Of a DNA stretch of 64,000 nucleotides, positions 46,507-58,541 are shown piece by piece. A program made the position numbers and the translations under genes. The stretch comes from Candidatus Thiodubiliella endoseptemdiera (lineage in GTDB: Bacteria; Pseudomonadota; Gammaproteobacteria; PS1; Pseudothioglobaceae). The notes beneath the pieces were generated by a model, which was not told where the DNA came from, did not search any database, and worked only from the letters and a program-made list of their open reading frames with translations. The stretch's first letter is position 1. Each line of letters begins with the position of its first letter. The DNA is taken from positions 186,001 to 250,000 of the forward strand of contig JACCHT010000001.1 in the NCBI GenBank assembly GCA_013416635.1. Direction: 5' to 3'.

Positions 46507-48621
46507 TTAAGCAGGGATAAACACCATTTGCCTATCATCCAGATTAACAGAAGCAACTTGTATTTTGATCGTATCACCTAAACGAAAGACTTTACCACCA
46601 CGCTGACCTTTGAGTTGGTGGTGAATTTCATCAAAATTGTAGTAATCGTCTTTCATATCACGAATAGAAATCATTCCTTCAGTATAGACTTCAACGAGTT
46701 CAATGAAGATACCGAAACTGGCGATTCCTGAGATGATGCCGTTAAAGGTTTCACCAACTTTGTCACGCATGTATTCGCATTTGAGCCATTGTTCAACATC
46801 ACGGGTGGCATCGTTGGCTCGGCGTTCTGTAACGGACATGTGTTCGCCCATTTCTGCCATTTTTTTACTGGGTTTGTGGGTGTTTTTGTTGAGAACTCGG
46901 TTAATTGCACGATGAACGAGCAGGTCGGGGTAGCGTCTGATTGGGGAGGTGAAATGCGTGTAATCTTCGAAAGCTAAACCAAAATGACCTTCATTATCGG
47001 GGGTGTAAATCGCTTGTTTCATGGTGCGTAGGACGATTGTTTTAATGATATTTTCATCATCACGGCCTTTAGCATCTTGTAGCACTTGGGCAAAATGCAC
47101 AGTTTCTGGTTGGTCGCCTCCTTTTAGAGTTAAGCCGACTGCGGTTAAAAATTGACGGGTAACTTCGACTTTTTCTGCGGTGGGTTTTGGGTGGACACGA
47201 TATAGAAAGTCTTCTTCGTTTTCAGCGAGATATTTGGCGGTAGCTTGGTTTGCCATGAGCATACATTCTTCAATGAGTTTGTGAGCATCATTGCGGGAAG
47301 TAGCAACGATATTTTCTATTTTTCCGTTGTCGTCAAATAAAATTTGGGTTTCAATGCGATCAAAGTCCATTACACCACGGCGAGTTCTGGCTTCTTTTAG
47401 GGCTTTGTATAGATCATATAGTGCGTTTAGATTGTCCATAACGCTGCTGTATTCTTGAGTTAATACTGCATCATGGTCTTCTAAAATTTTTCCGACCTTA
47501 GTGTAGGTCAAGCGTGCATGGGAGAACATTACTGCTGGGAAAAATTTGTAGTCAAGTAGGTTACCTTGTGCGTCAATATTCATTTCACAGGTCATACATA
47601 GGCGTTCTACATCAGGGTTAATTGAGCATAGCCCGTTTGAAAGCTCTTCGGGTAGCATGGGAATGACGCGTCTTGGGAAGTAAACCGAGTTACCACGGTC
47701 AATTGCATCGATATCGAGAGCTGAACCTTCTACTACATAGTGAGAAACATCGGCAATGGCAACGACTAATTTCCAACCGTTGTTGGTTGGTTCTGCATAG
47801 ACGGCATCGTCAAAATCACGGGAGTCTTCGCCGTCAATTGTAATTAGTTTCATCTTGGTGATGTCAATACGCCCTTGTTTCTCTGCTGCGGTAACTTCAG
47901 TTGGTAGTTGGGCTGTTTCAGCTAAGGTTGCTTCTGAAAAATCGACAGGAATGCCGTTGCGATAGAGTGCAGCTTCAGTCTCAACACCTTCATCCATATA
48001 ATCGCCAAGGATTTTGGTAATCTTACCCTCTGCAAGGTCTTTTAGTGTAGGTGCTTTGGTTAATTCGACCACAACCATTTGTTCATTTTTGTTATCAGGA
48101 TTAACCTCTTGAATGATAATATTATTGCAAACGCGTCTGTCATCGACCACTATCCAAGATTCATTTTTGCCTATATGTAGCCGTCCGACAAAGGTGGTGC
48201 GGCTTTCAAGCACTTCTACAATCTCAGAATCACCTCGTGCATCTAGCATTCGCACTTTGACTCTGTCGCCGTGATAGACTTGCTTCATTTGGTAAGCAGA
48301 AAGGCGTAAATCTTGTTCGTAGTCGTCTAATACCACAAAGCCAAAACCTTTTGGATTGGCGGTGATTGTGCCAAGCATAATATCGCGTTCTGGGTCAAAA
48401 ATATTATACATTTCTTCACGGTCTAAAGTCAGTTGCTGGTCTCGAACCATTGCTTTTAGGCGATGTGTTAGGGGTTTTTTCTGTTTACCATTCACATCCA
48501 TTGCAACAACTAAGTCGTCAAATGACTGGGGTTTTTGTTGCACAAATTCAAGGATGTATTCTCTTGATGGGATGGGGTTGTCGTATTTTTCTGATTCTCT
48601 ATTTTTGTGTGGATCGCTCAT
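46507..48621 (-). CDS. rnr: Ribonuclease R
   Basis: RNase R is a processive 3'-5' exonuclease that degrades structured RNA and works with trans-translation. The 704-residue protein has an N-terminal winged helix, cold-shock domains (LGTITANPKGFGFVVLDDYE), the RNB catalytic motif IDGEDSRDFDDAVYAE, and a C-terminal S1 domain (FNGIISGIASFGIFIEL). It stops soon after S1 and lacks the long basic tail of E. coli RNase R (813 residues). It is the last gene of hflK-hflC-hisZ-purA-rnr and begins 6 bp after purA. Confidence 0.95.
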   Translation of the reverse strand: MSDPHKNRESEKYDNPIPSREYILEFVQQKPQSFDDLVVAMDVNGKQKKPLTHRLKAMVRDQQLTLDREEMYNIFDPERDIMLGTITANPKGFGFVVLDDYEQDLRLSAYQMKQVYHGDRVKVRMLDARGDSEIVEVLESRTTFVGRLHIGKNESWIVVDDRRVCNNIIIQEVNPDNKNEQMVVVELTKAPTLKDLAEGKITKILGDYMDEGVETEAALYRNGIPVDFSEATLAETAQLPTEVTAAEKQGRIDITKMKLITIDGEDSRDFDDAVYAEPTNNGWKLVVAIADVSHYVVEGSALDIDAIDRGNSVYFPRRVIPMLPEELSNGLCSINPDVERLCMTCEMNIDAQGNLLDYKFFPAVMFSHARLTYTKVGKILEDHDAVLTQEYSSVMDNLNALYDLYKALKEARTRRGVMDFDRIETQILFDDNGKIENIVATSRNDAHKLIEECMLMANQATAKYLAENEEDFLYRVHPKPTAEKVEVTRQFLTAVGLTLKGGDQPETVHFAQVLQDAKGRDDENIIKTIVLRTMKQAIYTPDNEGHFGLAFEDYTHFTSPIRRYPDLLVHRAINRVLNKNTHKPSKKMAEMGEHMSVTERRANDATRDVEQWLKCEYMRDKVGETFNGIISGIASFGIFIELVEVYTEGMISIRDMKDDYYNFDEIHHQLKGQRGGKVFRLGDTIKIQVASVNLDDRQMVFIPA

Positions 48622-48627
48622 AATTTT

Positions 48628-49949
<1,322 letters not shown>

Positions 49950-49956
49950 TTATTTC

Positions 49957-50916
49957 CTAATTATTTTCTGATTGCGATAAAAACTTTAAATCAAATGAAA
50001 AGCCAGTTGCCGCCCTTGATTGCCCAAACGAAGCACTGAGTCCATTGTAGCGACCTCCTTGTGCTAACGCTTTGGAGTAATTTTCACTGTAAGCAGAGAA
50101 AATAACGCCTGTATGATATTCATAGGTTTTGAGTTCGCCAAGGTCAAATACGACTTTAACTTCTGCGGCGTTCAGTTGGGCGCTGATATTGGTTAAATCT
50201 TGAATGGCTGCCTGTGCCTTAGGTAGATTTTTAAATAGTGCTGACGCTGCTTCTAAAACACTGGCATCACCTTCTAGCTGCATCAATGCACTAAACTTAT
50301 CGGCATTTTTGAGTTTGTTGGTGTTTAAAAAAACAGTCAAATCAGGTATAGAACGCTTGACAAAGATGTGTCTGAGTGTTAATGCCAGTTCTTCTACCAA
50401 CAATTCGTCTTCAATTAGTGCATCAAAGATGGCAATATTGCCCAAGCTTAACACAATGGGGCTAATCTCCAGTAGTTTCAAACTTGCTAACATCAATTCA
50501 ATAACTTCAACATCAGCGCTAATATCTTCAGTGCCATATAATTCAGCCCCTGCTTGAATAGGTGAACGAGAGGCGTAAAAATCATCAGCTTTAGTTTGCA
50601 AAATGCTATTTACATAACAATATTTTGCACTTTTGCTGTTGTTGTTTTTGGCATCAATACGGGCAATTTGCGGGGTAATATCCGCATGCACACCTAGCAT
50701 TTTTCCACTAGCGGGATCTAAAAATTTAAAGGTTTTCTGATTCACTGAGTCGCTGGTAAGTAGTAAAGATTCTACATTTTCTACCATCGGCGGAATTACC
50801 AAGCCAAAGCCTTTTTCCTTGTATAAATCCAACAATTGACGACGCACCAATTCAAACGCCAACGCCCCATCACCCGTTAATTCATCAATACCCTCAGGCA
50901 ATTGCCAAGCACTCAT
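49957..50916 (-). CDS. hisZ: ATP phosphoribosyltransferase regulatory subunit
   Basis: HisZ is a catalytically dead histidyl-tRNA synthetase paralogue that forms a complex with short HisG to start histidine synthesis. The 319-residue protein starts AWQLPEGIDELTGDGALAFE and has motif-2-like KYCYVNSILQTK and the C-terminal AQGGRYNGLSASFG. It is somewhat shorter than the common 380-390 form. It occupies the standard place between hflC and purA. Confidence 0.93.
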   Translation of the reverse strand: MSAWQLPEGIDELTGDGALAFELVRRQLLDLYKEKGFGLVIPPMVENVESLLLTSDSVNQKTFKFLDPASGKMLGVHADITPQIARIDAKNNNSKSAKYCYVNSILQTKADDFYASRSPIQAGAELYGTEDISADVEVIELMLASLKLLEISPIVLSLGNIAIFDALIEDELLVEELALTLRHIFVKRSIPDLTVFLNTNKLKNADKFSALMQLEGDASVLEAASALFKNLPKAQAAIQDLTNISAQLNAAEVKVVFDLGELKTYEYHTGVIFSAYSENYSKALAQGGRYNGLSASFGQSRAATGFSFDLKFLSQSENN

Positions 50917-50921
50917 TGTGA

Positions 50922-51779
50922 TTACTTGACTCCTGGATTAAAGTGACGAAAAAACTGCGTATTTGGGTTTAACACCATAATGTCATTTTGACCTGAAAAT
51001 GCCTTTTTATAAGACTCTAATGAACGATAAAACGAATAAAAATCCACATCTTTGGTATAGGCTTGTGCATAATTATTGGCAGACAGCGCATCACCTTCAC
51101 CTCGAATCTTTTCACTATCACGATAAGCATTTGCCAAAATAATCGTGCGTTTTTTGTCGGCTGCTGCACGGATAATTTCCGCTTCTTCCGCACCTTTTGA
51201 CCTAAATTCCTTAGCCACTCGTTGGCGTTCTGCTTGCATACGACGATATACAGAGTTGGATACTTCTTGTGATAAGTCAATGCGTTTGATACGCACATCA
51301 ATAATCTCAATACCAAATTCAGCGATGTCTTTTTTCGCTAATTTGGCAATGCTTGACATAATTTCACTGCGTTCACCCGATACCACATCGGCAATGGTGC
51401 GTTTAGAAAATTCACTTTTCAACCCCGTTTTAATGATTTGCGCCAAGCGATTTTTGGTTCTTGCCATATTACCCCCCGTCGATTTATAAAACTGTTCAGC
51501 ATCGATAATACGCCATTTCACATAAGAATCTACAATCACATTTTTCTTTTCCCCTGTCAAAAATCGATCCGCTGGCGTGTCCAAAGTTTGAATACGATTG
51601 TCAAATTTCACCACATTATTCACAAATGGCATTTTGAATTTAAGCCCTGGCTCACGATCAACATACACGATTTCACCCAAGCGAAGTTTAATGGCTGTCT
51701 GTGTTTCACTCACTGTATATAATGCTGAAATGCTAATAAAAAGCACCAATACAACAATAACTATTCCTAATTTTTTCAT
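50922..51779 (-). CDS. hflC: HflC, FtsH protease modulator
   Basis: HflC is a membrane-anchored SPFH-domain protein that forms, with HflK, a large periplasmic cage around FtsH. The 285-residue protein has one N-terminal membrane segment (IVIVVLVLFISISALYTV), the SPFH domain (LRLGEIVYVDREPGLKFKMP) and a helical region with SVYRRMQAERQRVAKEFRS. Start and hflK stop overlap as TAATG. Confidence 0.95.
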   Translation of the reverse strand: MKKLGIVIVVLVLFISISALYTVSETQTAIKLRLGEIVYVDREPGLKFKMPFVNNVVKFDNRIQTLDTPADRFLTGEKKNVIVDSYVKWRIIDAEQFYKSTGGNMARTKNRLAQIIKTGLKSEFSKRTIADVVSGERSEIMSSIAKLAKKDIAEFGIEIIDVRIKRIDLSQEVSNSVYRRMQAERQRVAKEFRSKGAEEAEIIRAAADKKRTIILANAYRDSEKIRGEGDALSANNYAQAYTKDVDFYSFYRSLESYKKAFSGQNDIMVLNPNTQFFRHFNPGVK

Positions 51780-52936
51780 TATCTAATCTCCCTATTGCGG
51801 AATACATTTCTAATATTACCGCCCTGCTTATCTTGTTCTGGCTGCACACCTTGCATAACAACCTCGGTGCTAGACCTATTGGCATTAATTAATTTGTCAA
51901 TCGGCAAATACATCATGCTATTGGCTTTTGAATCTACCACCACTTTACTGGTATTCGCCAATACAATTTCCATCGTCTCCCGATATAGGCGCTCCTTAGT
52001 CACTTTAGGGGCTTTTTTGTATTCTGCTAAAATCTGCTTAAAACGCGATGCCTCACCTTCAGACTTAGAAACTACTTTCGACTTATAGGCCTTGGACTCT
52101 TCCAATATGCGCGCCGCCTTACCCCGAGATTTTGGCAAAATATCATTGGCATAAGTTTTTGCTTCGTTAATCAATCGCTGCTTATCTTCTCGTGCCTTCA
52201 CCGCATCCGAAAACGCCGCCTGCACGGGCTCTGGTGGTTGTGCATCCTGCATATTAACCGTGGTAATAATCAACCCCGCCTGATAAGTATCCAATAAGGC
52301 TTGTGATTTTTCTTGAATATCATCCGCAATTGCCACACGACCGTCTGTTAGCACATAATCCATCGTATTTTTACCGACCACTTGACGAATGGCGCTTTCC
52401 ACAGCGTGACGCAAAGTCAACCTAGGATTAGCCACATTAAACAAATAAGCCTGCACATCATCAATCTTATATTGCACCGCAAACTTAGCATCAATCATAT
52501 TTTCGTCCTTAGTCAACATCAACGACTCAGACGACACATTGCCACCACGACGATTACTAACCGCATCCCGATAACCAATTTGTGCTGTTCTAATCTGCTC
52601 AACATTAATACGATTAAGCGTTTCAATTGGATATGGAAAATGCCAATGTGGACCTTGTCCAGTTTCTTCTTGGAAAGCACCAAAACGCAATACCACACCT
52701 TTCTCAGCGGGGTCAATAATATAGATACCTGATAATGCCCATAAAATAATTCCGACAAGGAATATATACTTAAGTCCACCTGTTGAAGGGGCGGTAGTTT
52801 TACCCGAACCTGATTTTGGTTTGCCGCCAATAATGCCACTAAATTTATCTTTAAATTCTTTAATTACATCGTCTAACTCTGGTGGGGTTTGACCATTGCC
52901 ACCCCAAGGGTTTTTTTTATCGTCGTTCCAAGCCAT
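51779..52936 (-). CDS. hflK: HflK, FtsH protease modulator
   Basis: HflK partners HflC around the FtsH protease. The 385-residue protein has a Gly/Lys/Pro-rich cytoplasmic start (MAWNDDKKNPWGGNGQTPPE), a membrane segment (YIFLVGIILWALSGIYII), the SPFH domain (EKGVVLRFGAFQEETGQGPHWHFP) and a long helix. It heads hflK-hflC-hisZ-purA-rnr. MITE copy 10 lies 92 bp upstream, between it and divergent lptD. Confidence 0.95.
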   Translation of the reverse strand: MAWNDDKKNPWGGNGQTPPELDDVIKEFKDKFSGIIGGKPKSGSGKTTAPSTGGLKYIFLVGIILWALSGIYIIDPAEKGVVLRFGAFQEETGQGPHWHFPYPIETLNRINVEQIRTAQIGYRDAVSNRRGGNVSSESLMLTKDENMIDAKFAVQYKIDDVQAYLFNVANPRLTLRHAVESAIRQVVGKNTMDYVLTDGRVAIADDIQEKSQALLDTYQAGLIITTVNMQDAQPPEPVQAAFSDAVKAREDKQRLINEAKTYANDILPKSRGKAARILEESKAYKSKVVSKSEGEASRFKQILAEYKKAPKVTKERLYRETMEIVLANTSKVVVDSKANSMMYLPIDKLINANRSSTEVVMQGVQPEQDKQGGNIRNVFRNREIR

Positions 52937-53028
52937 GAAATTCCTCTGTGTTTTATAAAATCTCGGTTATTTTACCCAAAATATTAGAGGTTGAAGTTTC
53001 TATTATTATTAAATTTTTTTGTTCTAAT

Positions 53029-53189
53029 GAGACCTTTGCATAAATAGGGATGATTAGCAAAATGACAGATTTTATTAAATTGGAAATTTTTTAAATCCAC
53101 TCCTAGCAGGGTTAAGGGTGTTTTTAAAAAGTTTGTAATTTGATGAAAGATGGCGTTTTGATGATTATTCATATTTATGCAAAGGTCTC
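53029..53189 (-). mobile_element. 161-bp MITE, full copy 10
   Basis: This full copy has the 5-bp duplication CTAAT (53024-53028 and 53190-53194). It is the only copy in a divergent gap, between hflK and lptD. It differs from the others at one internal base (GGGTTAAGG instead of GGGCTAAGG). Confidence 0.95.
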
Positions 53190-53257
53190 CTAATATATGT
53201 CTTATATAAATGTTAAAATTCACACTTATTTTTTAAAATTAAATACAGATATCAATT

Positions 53258-55438
53258 ATGAGAAAGTTACTCGCTCTTTCTACACTACTTTTATTGTCAG
53301 GCGTTGTCAGTGCACAAGAGGCAGGATACACCGTTAATTGCAGTAGCACACCACTACTTTTCCCTAAACAAATGCTTTCTACCGACCCTGAAAATGTGGA
53401 TGTAACTACAGATCACAGTGAAGGCAGTGAAGGTAACTATCTATTAACAGGTAATGCGTCTTTAAATACAACTGAATACTATCTATCGGCTGATAATATC
53501 AAACTGAATAAAGCCACTAAAACTTCAAGTGCCAAGGGCAATGTTAAATTCCAAGGCAAAGATATTATGCTTACGGGTGATAGCGTTGTCATTAAAAAAC
53601 AGGATAATAAAATATTACATACTGCTTTTGAGCAAGCCAATTACCATTACCCAAAAGCCAAGATTAACGGACAAGCAGCAAAAATCGTTGACGACGGTAA
53701 CAAGCAAACTTTTGATTTAATGAGTTATAGCTTGTGTCCAATCGGCAATACAGACTGGCAAATGAAAGCAGACAAGGTAACACTGGATACAAAAGCCAAT
53801 TCGGGTGTTGCTGAAAATGTTACTGTTGAGTTTATGGGTATACCTATTTTTTACTCACCACATCACGAATGGACATTAAAAGGCAGAAGTTCTGGATTTT
53901 TAGCGCCAAGCATAGGTGATTACACCGAATCAGATGCCAGTGCAGACAAAGGCTACCAAATTCGCGTTCCTTACTATTTTAATATTACTGCCGATCGTGA
54001 TTTTTGTTAACCTTAAACCATATTTCTACTCGAGGTAGCGTGGTTGAAGGTAAATACCGTCAACTATTAGATAAAGGTCGTATTGAAATTGAAGGTCATT
54101 ATCTAAATAAGGACAAATCAAAAGAGACAACCGTTGGTTGCTGAATACAAAATTAGATTTTCTTAAATGACAAGACTGAATTAAGCGTTATTACTAATCG
54201 TGTGTCAGACCGCGATTACCTTAAAGAAATTGCACACAAAAATACAGATGAGATTTCATTGATGTCGTCAGTAAATATGGCTTATGATGATAAAATTAAA
54301 AATATCACTGGTGGTGTTTTTGCAGAAAAGGAGCAATTACTTTCTGGTGATGCTGAATACACTCGTGCCGTGAAATATTCCTTAATAAAAAGGTAGGGGG
54401 ATTAGGCAAGAGAGAGGCAAATTTTTCCATTATTACTACTCAGTTTGAACATAAAAATGCAAATACTACTAACAAGAAAGAGGGCTCACGCCGACATATT
54501 CAAGCAGACTTTAGTCGTCATATTGAAGCCAATGCCTATTCAATAGAGCCCAAATTTACTGTTTCTAAAACTCACTACGCAATGAAGAGTGATGCCAATC
54601 AAGACCGTTCTATTTATAGTTTTGGCATTGACTCAAAACTGCTACTTGAAAGAAACACCAGTCTATTTGGCAAAAGTTTAATACAAACGCTAACCCAAGA
54701 TTGGCTTACAACTACACCCCTGGTAAAGACCAAAGTGCCTTACAAAATTTTGATTCTGAATATATGGGCGAGTCATATGAAAACCTATTTTCAGGCAAGA
54801 AATTTACCGGACTGGATAGAATTAGCAAAACCAACGATGTGGTGATTGGGCTTGAATCCAGTTTCATCGACAAAAACACGGGTGAAACTTACTTAACCCT
54901 AAAAATCGCACAAGCACATCATTTAAGCGATACAACAATGCAACTGGATGGCACATTAGTCACTCAAAATAAGAGGTCAAATATCGCAGCTGGTGCCGAT
55001 ATAACGCTGGATAAATTTACTTTTAAAAACGCCATACAATACGATACTTACACTAAATCAGTTGCAAGAAGTAACACTACTTTAAGCTATGTTTTAAATC
55101 CAAGAAAATTCATCTCTCTTACCCATGAAAATGATGCAGGCAAGAGAACAGCAGGTGTTTATGGTGCGTATCCAATCTCTCGGAAAGTGCATTTATTTGC
55201 AGGGGTTAATCGCTCTCTCAGTGACTCAATCACCAACAGAAAAACAGTCGGTTTCGCTTATGGATCTTGCTGCTGGGCAATACGCGTTGCACACTTTGAC
55301 GAATACACCAGTGCAGGTATTCACGATAAAGTCACTAAATTTGAATTAGTATTAAAAGGCTTAGCGTCAAGCGACTCTGCCTTAGCAACGCGTTTAGAAA
55401 AAGAAATACCTAACTACCTAGTTGACTTAGAGAAATAA
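53258..55438 (+). CDS. lptD: LPS-assembly protein LptD, frame-disrupted
   Basis: LptD is the outer-membrane barrel that, with LptE, inserts lipopolysaccharide into the outer leaflet. A signal peptide (MRKLLALSTLLLLSGVVSA) is followed by the OstA-like jellyroll (LTGNASLNTTEYYLSADNIK), a cysteine in SYSLCPIGNTDWQMKADKV, and beta-barrel strands to the end. At least four frame breaks occur (near 54005, 54140, 54395 and 54690); the first is one T missing from a T run. Corrected length is about 726 residues. surA follows after 4 bp. The essential role argues for sequence errors rather than decay. Confidence 0.9.
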
Positions 55439-55442
55439 AATA

Positions 55443-56018
55443 ATGAAAATCATATTCGCATTTTTATTAAGTTTGTCATCTGTAGCTTTTTCTACACCAA
55501 ATAGCATCATTGCTATCGTCAATGATACCGTCATTACCATGGACAGCATCAGTGCTAAGATCAACAAAAAAACTACGGTAAAGCAAAAAATAGCCTTAGT
55601 TCAACAACAAATTGACATTGCCTTACAAAAAGAAAAAATTCAAACATTAGGTATTACCCTTAAAGCAGATGCCGTCAATAAAGTGTTGGACAATGTTGCC
55701 AAACAAAATGGCTTGACCATAGCACAACTTCGCTCTAACAATCAATTTGAACAAATTGTTGCCACCGTCACTCAAAATCTTACCCTTAATGGGCTTGAGA
55801 AGATGGTCTTACAACAAGCCAATATCACTCTAACTCAAGCAGAAATTGATGAAACACTAGCTAATAACCCTAAAAAATCAGCTGTAACAGCGATGGTACA
55901 TCTTGCCAATATCAAGGCACAACTCATCCGTGTTAAGCAAATTGCTTTCTTTCAAGGTTGGATAAAAAGTTTACGCAAAGATGCTTACATCGAGATTTTT
56001 ACAGACAAATTGAAGTAA
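55443..56018 (+). CDS. surA: Minimal SurA-like periplasmic chaperone without PPIase domains
   Basis: This is a 191-residue exported protein (signal MKIIFAFLLSLSSVAFS). The SurA N-domain start IIAIVNDTVITMDSI is followed by helices (QKIALVQQQIDIALQKEKI) and the SurA-type C-terminal helix (FFQGWIKSLRKDAYIEIF). SurA is normally about 430 residues with two parvulin domains; both are absent here, and the frame is intact. In E. coli SurA the chaperone activity sits in the N- and C-domains, so a reduced but working chaperone for outer-membrane proteins is plausible. It lies directly behind lptD, the expected neighbour, and 1 bp before rlmB. Confidence 0.75.
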   Translation: MKIIFAFLLSLSSVAFSTPNSIIAIVNDTVITMDSISAKINKKTTVKQKIALVQQQIDIALQKEKIQTLGITLKADAVNKVLDNVAKQNGLTIAQLRSNNQFEQIVATVTQNLTLNGLEKMVLQQANITLTQAEIDETLANNPKKSAVTAMVHLANIKAQLIRVKQIAFFQGWIKSLRKDAYIEIFTDKLK

Positions 56019-56019
56019 C

Positions 56020-56763
56020 ATGTCTAAATCCATCGTCATCTTTGGATTTCACCCAATCCAAGCACAGCTCGAAACCACACCAGAATGTCTATTAAAAGTC
56101 TGGACATTAGATAACCGTCACGATAAACGCCTAAATACTATTGTCACGCAACTCAATCAACTCGGTGTCAATACTTTTCCAGCCAGCAAACAGCAATTAG
56201 ATAAACTCACTAAAAATCAAACCCATCAAGGTATTGTAGCGGAAATATTATTACCCACCCTGCCCAACCAAGATGAACTAATGACTTATGTTGCTAAACT
56301 GGAAAAATCTGCTTTCATTCTAATTTTAGACTCAATTCAAGACCCGAGAAATTTGGGGGCTTGTTTGCGTAGTGCCAATGCAGCCGGTGTAGACTGTGTG
56401 GTGATTAACAAAGACGGTTCGGCACCAATCAATGCCTTGGTGCATAAAACTTCAGCAGGCGCACTTAATCAACTTAAAATATTCTCAGTGACTAATTTGG
56501 CACGCACTATTAAAGCACTTAAAGAAGTTGATATCTGGATTACGGGCTTAGACGGCTCAACAGAAACTTCACTCTACCAAGTAGATTTAACCGCAGCAAT
56601 CGCTATTGTTATGGGTTCTGAGGGCTTAGGACTGCGTGTATTAACTAAGAAATCTTGCGACCAATTGGCAATGATTCCAATGCGGGGTAATGTGGAAAGT
56701 TTAAATGTTTCTGTGGCGACAGGTATCGCCCTATTTGAAGCCAGCAGACAACGACTAAATTAA
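56020..56763 (+). CDS. rlmB: 23S rRNA (Gm2251) 2'-O-methyltransferase
   Basis: RlmB is a SPOUT-family enzyme that methylates G2251 in the peptidyl-transferase P loop. The 247-residue protein has an N-terminal substrate-binding domain (IVIFGFHPIQAQLE) and SPOUT motifs DPRNLGACLRSANAAG, VMGSEGLGLR and IPMRGNVESLNVSVATGIAL. In E. coli rlmB follows rnr; here it follows surA instead. Confidence 0.95.
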   Translation: MSKSIVIFGFHPIQAQLETTPECLLKVWTLDNRHDKRLNTIVTQLNQLGVNTFPASKQQLDKLTKNQTHQGIVAEILLPTLPNQDELMTYVAKLEKSAFILILDSIQDPRNLGACLRSANAAGVDCVVINKDGSAPINALVHKTSAGALNQLKIFSVTNLARTIKALKEVDIWITGLDGSTETSLYQVDLTAAIAIVMGSEGLGLRVLTKKSCDQLAMIPMRGNVESLNVSVATGIALFEASRQRLN

Positions 56764-56809
56764 ATACATTTATGTTGCTATTTTTGGTAAAATTATTGAG
56801 TTTTTTATT

Positions 56810-57313
56810 ATGAAACAAGGAATACCGGAAATAATTAAACTTTTTAAGTTCGCTGCTAAGGGGCTTATCTTTTCACAGCAATATCAAGTGAAGGATTTCC
56901 CCCGAATCAGCAAACTGGCAAGTAATTCAGAATCACCCGTTGCCGTTAAAGTTAATTTTAGCCTTGAAGAAGGCAGGATTCCTTGTATTAAAGGTGAAGT
57001 TAAGTTAGATTTGGCACTTACCTGCCAGCGCTGTTTAAATGAAGTTAGTGTTCATTTAACTCCTAAATTTCAACTTGCTTTTTTAAAAAACGAGCAACAA
57101 GGTGAGAAGTTAGCCCCTTGTTTTGAGACAATTCTGAACGCTGACGAAGAATTTTCGACCATAGAATTTATAACAGATGAAGTGTTAATCTCTGTGCCGA
57201 TGACCCCCATGCATGAGCATGAATGTGTATCGTATCAGGATACTTTACCGGCAGAAGCGTGTAAGCGTGAAAACCCTTTTGCAATATTAGAACAATTAAA
57301 AAATAAAAAATAG
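56810..57313 (+). CDS. yceD: YceD/DUF177 family protein
   Basis: This family is needed for normal 23S rRNA accumulation in some bacteria and plants. The 167-residue protein has the characteristic CQRCL motif near residue 76 and a central acidic region. The C-terminus HECVSYQ is also typical. It is followed by rpmF after 10 bp; the yceD-rpmF-plsX-fabH order is widely conserved. Confidence 0.9.
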   Translation: MKQGIPEIIKLFKFAAKGLIFSQQYQVKDFPRISKLASNSESPVAVKVNFSLEEGRIPCIKGEVKLDLALTCQRCLNEVSVHLTPKFQLAFLKNEQQGEKLAPCFETILNADEEFSTIEFITDEVLISVPMTPMHEHECVSYQDTLPAEACKRENPFAILEQLKNKK

Positions 57314-57323
57314 GAGTATTAAA

Positions 57324-57521
57324 ATGGCTGTACAAAAAAGTAGAAAAACCCCATCAAAAAGAGGCATGCGTCGTTCACACAACGCACTAGCGAGCCCTGC
57401 TTTATCCGAAGATCAAGAAACAGGCGAAACGCATTTGCGTCACCACATCACTGCTGATGGCTACTACCGGGGTAAAAAAGTGATCAATAAAGCACAAGAA
57501 GTGCCAGAAGTAGAAGCGTAA
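57324..57521 (+). CDS. rpmF: Large-subunit ribosomal protein L32
   Basis: L32 is a small 50S protein. The 65-residue sequence begins [20 protein letters not shown] and contains [14 protein letters not shown], as in gammaproteobacterial L32. Zinc-binding cysteines are absent, the usual state in this group. The ribosome-binding site TAGGAG lies 9 bp before the ATG. It is the second gene of yceD-rpmF-plsX-fabH. Confidence 0.97.
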   Translation: MAVQKSRKTPSKRGMRRSHNALASPALSEDQETGETHLRHHITADGYYRGKKVINKAQEVPEVEA

Positions 57522-57527
57522 TTCCCA

Positions 57528-58541
57528 ATGACAATCAAGGTATCTATTGATGCCTCAGGGGGGGATTATGGGATACCTGTTACTATTGTAGCAGGTGTTA
57601 AAGCCTTGGGTGCATTTGCAGATTTACACCTAGTTTTTGTGGGGGATGCGTCCAGCATTCAAGCACAACTTGATCAACATCCTGATAGTAAAAAACTCGC
57701 CAAGCGTTTTAGTATTACTCACGCAAGTGAAGTAGTTGCGATGAACGAATCCCCTGCTATTGCACTACGCAAAAAGAAAGATTCTTCAATGCGTGTTGCT
57801 ATTAATCTCGTCAAAGATAACACAGTTAATGCCTGCGTTAGTGCAGGTAACACAGGGGCGTTAATGGCAATTTCTCGTTTCGTGCTTAAAACCATCAAAG
57901 GCATTGACCGCCCTGCGATTATGGGGCGTATACCAACTATGGATGGACACACTCACATGTTGGATTTAGGTGCCAATGTTGATTCCACTCCTAAGGCTTT
58001 ACTTGAATTTGCCATTATGGGTGCTATTGCCGTCAAACACACTGAAAATATTAGTGCGCCAAGTGTGGGCTTGCTCAATATCGGTGAAGAAGAAATGAAA
58101 GGCAATGAGAATATTAAAAAAACCTCGGAACTGCTTGAAAATTCAAACTTAAACTATGCTGGTTTTGTTGAAGGTGATGATATCTATAAAGGCACGGTTG
58201 ACTTAGTCGTTTGTGATGGGTTTGAAGGTAATATTGCCCTTAAAGCTAGTGAAGGCGTGGCATCAATGATGGGGCATTACCTTAAACAAGCTTTCACTAA
58301 AAACCTTTTCACCAAAATTATCGCTCTCATTGCCACGCCGGTTTTAAAAGATTTTAAAGCCAGTCTTAATCCTGGTAAATATAATGGTGCCAGTCTATTA
58401 GGGCTTCGGGGTATTGTGGTTAAAAGCCATGGGGGTGCAGATGTAGAGTCATTTTTTCAAGCAATTAAAGAAGCACACCTTGAAGCCAACGCTAAAATTA
58501 TTAAAAAAATTGAAAGCCAAGTGGCTTCGGAATTAGAATGA
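57528..58541 (+). CDS. plsX: Phosphate acyltransferase PlsX
   Basis: PlsX makes acyl-phosphate from acyl-ACP for glycerol phosphate acylation by PlsY. The 337-residue protein has IDASGGDYGIPVTIVAG, AVSAGNTGALMAIS-like CVSAGNTGALM, MLDLGANVDSTP, DLVVCDGFEGNIALK and a C-terminal GIVVKSHGGAD. It overlaps fabH by 4 bp. Together with plsC in this window it covers much of phosphatidate synthesis. Confidence 0.96.
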   Translation: MTIKVSIDASGGDYGIPVTIVAGVKALGAFADLHLVFVGDASSIQAQLDQHPDSKKLAKRFSITHASEVVAMNESPAIALRKKKDSSMRVAINLVKDNTVNACVSAGNTGALMAISRFVLKTIKGIDRPAIMGRIPTMDGHTHMLDLGANVDSTPKALLEFAIMGAIAVKHTENISAPSVGLLNIGEEEMKGNENIKKTSELLENSNLNYAGFVEGDDIYKGTVDLVVCDGFEGNIALKASEGVASMMGHYLKQAFTKNLFTKIIALIATPVLKDFKASLNPGKYNGASLLGLRGIVVKSHGGADVESFFQAIKEAHLEANAKIIKKIESQVASELE

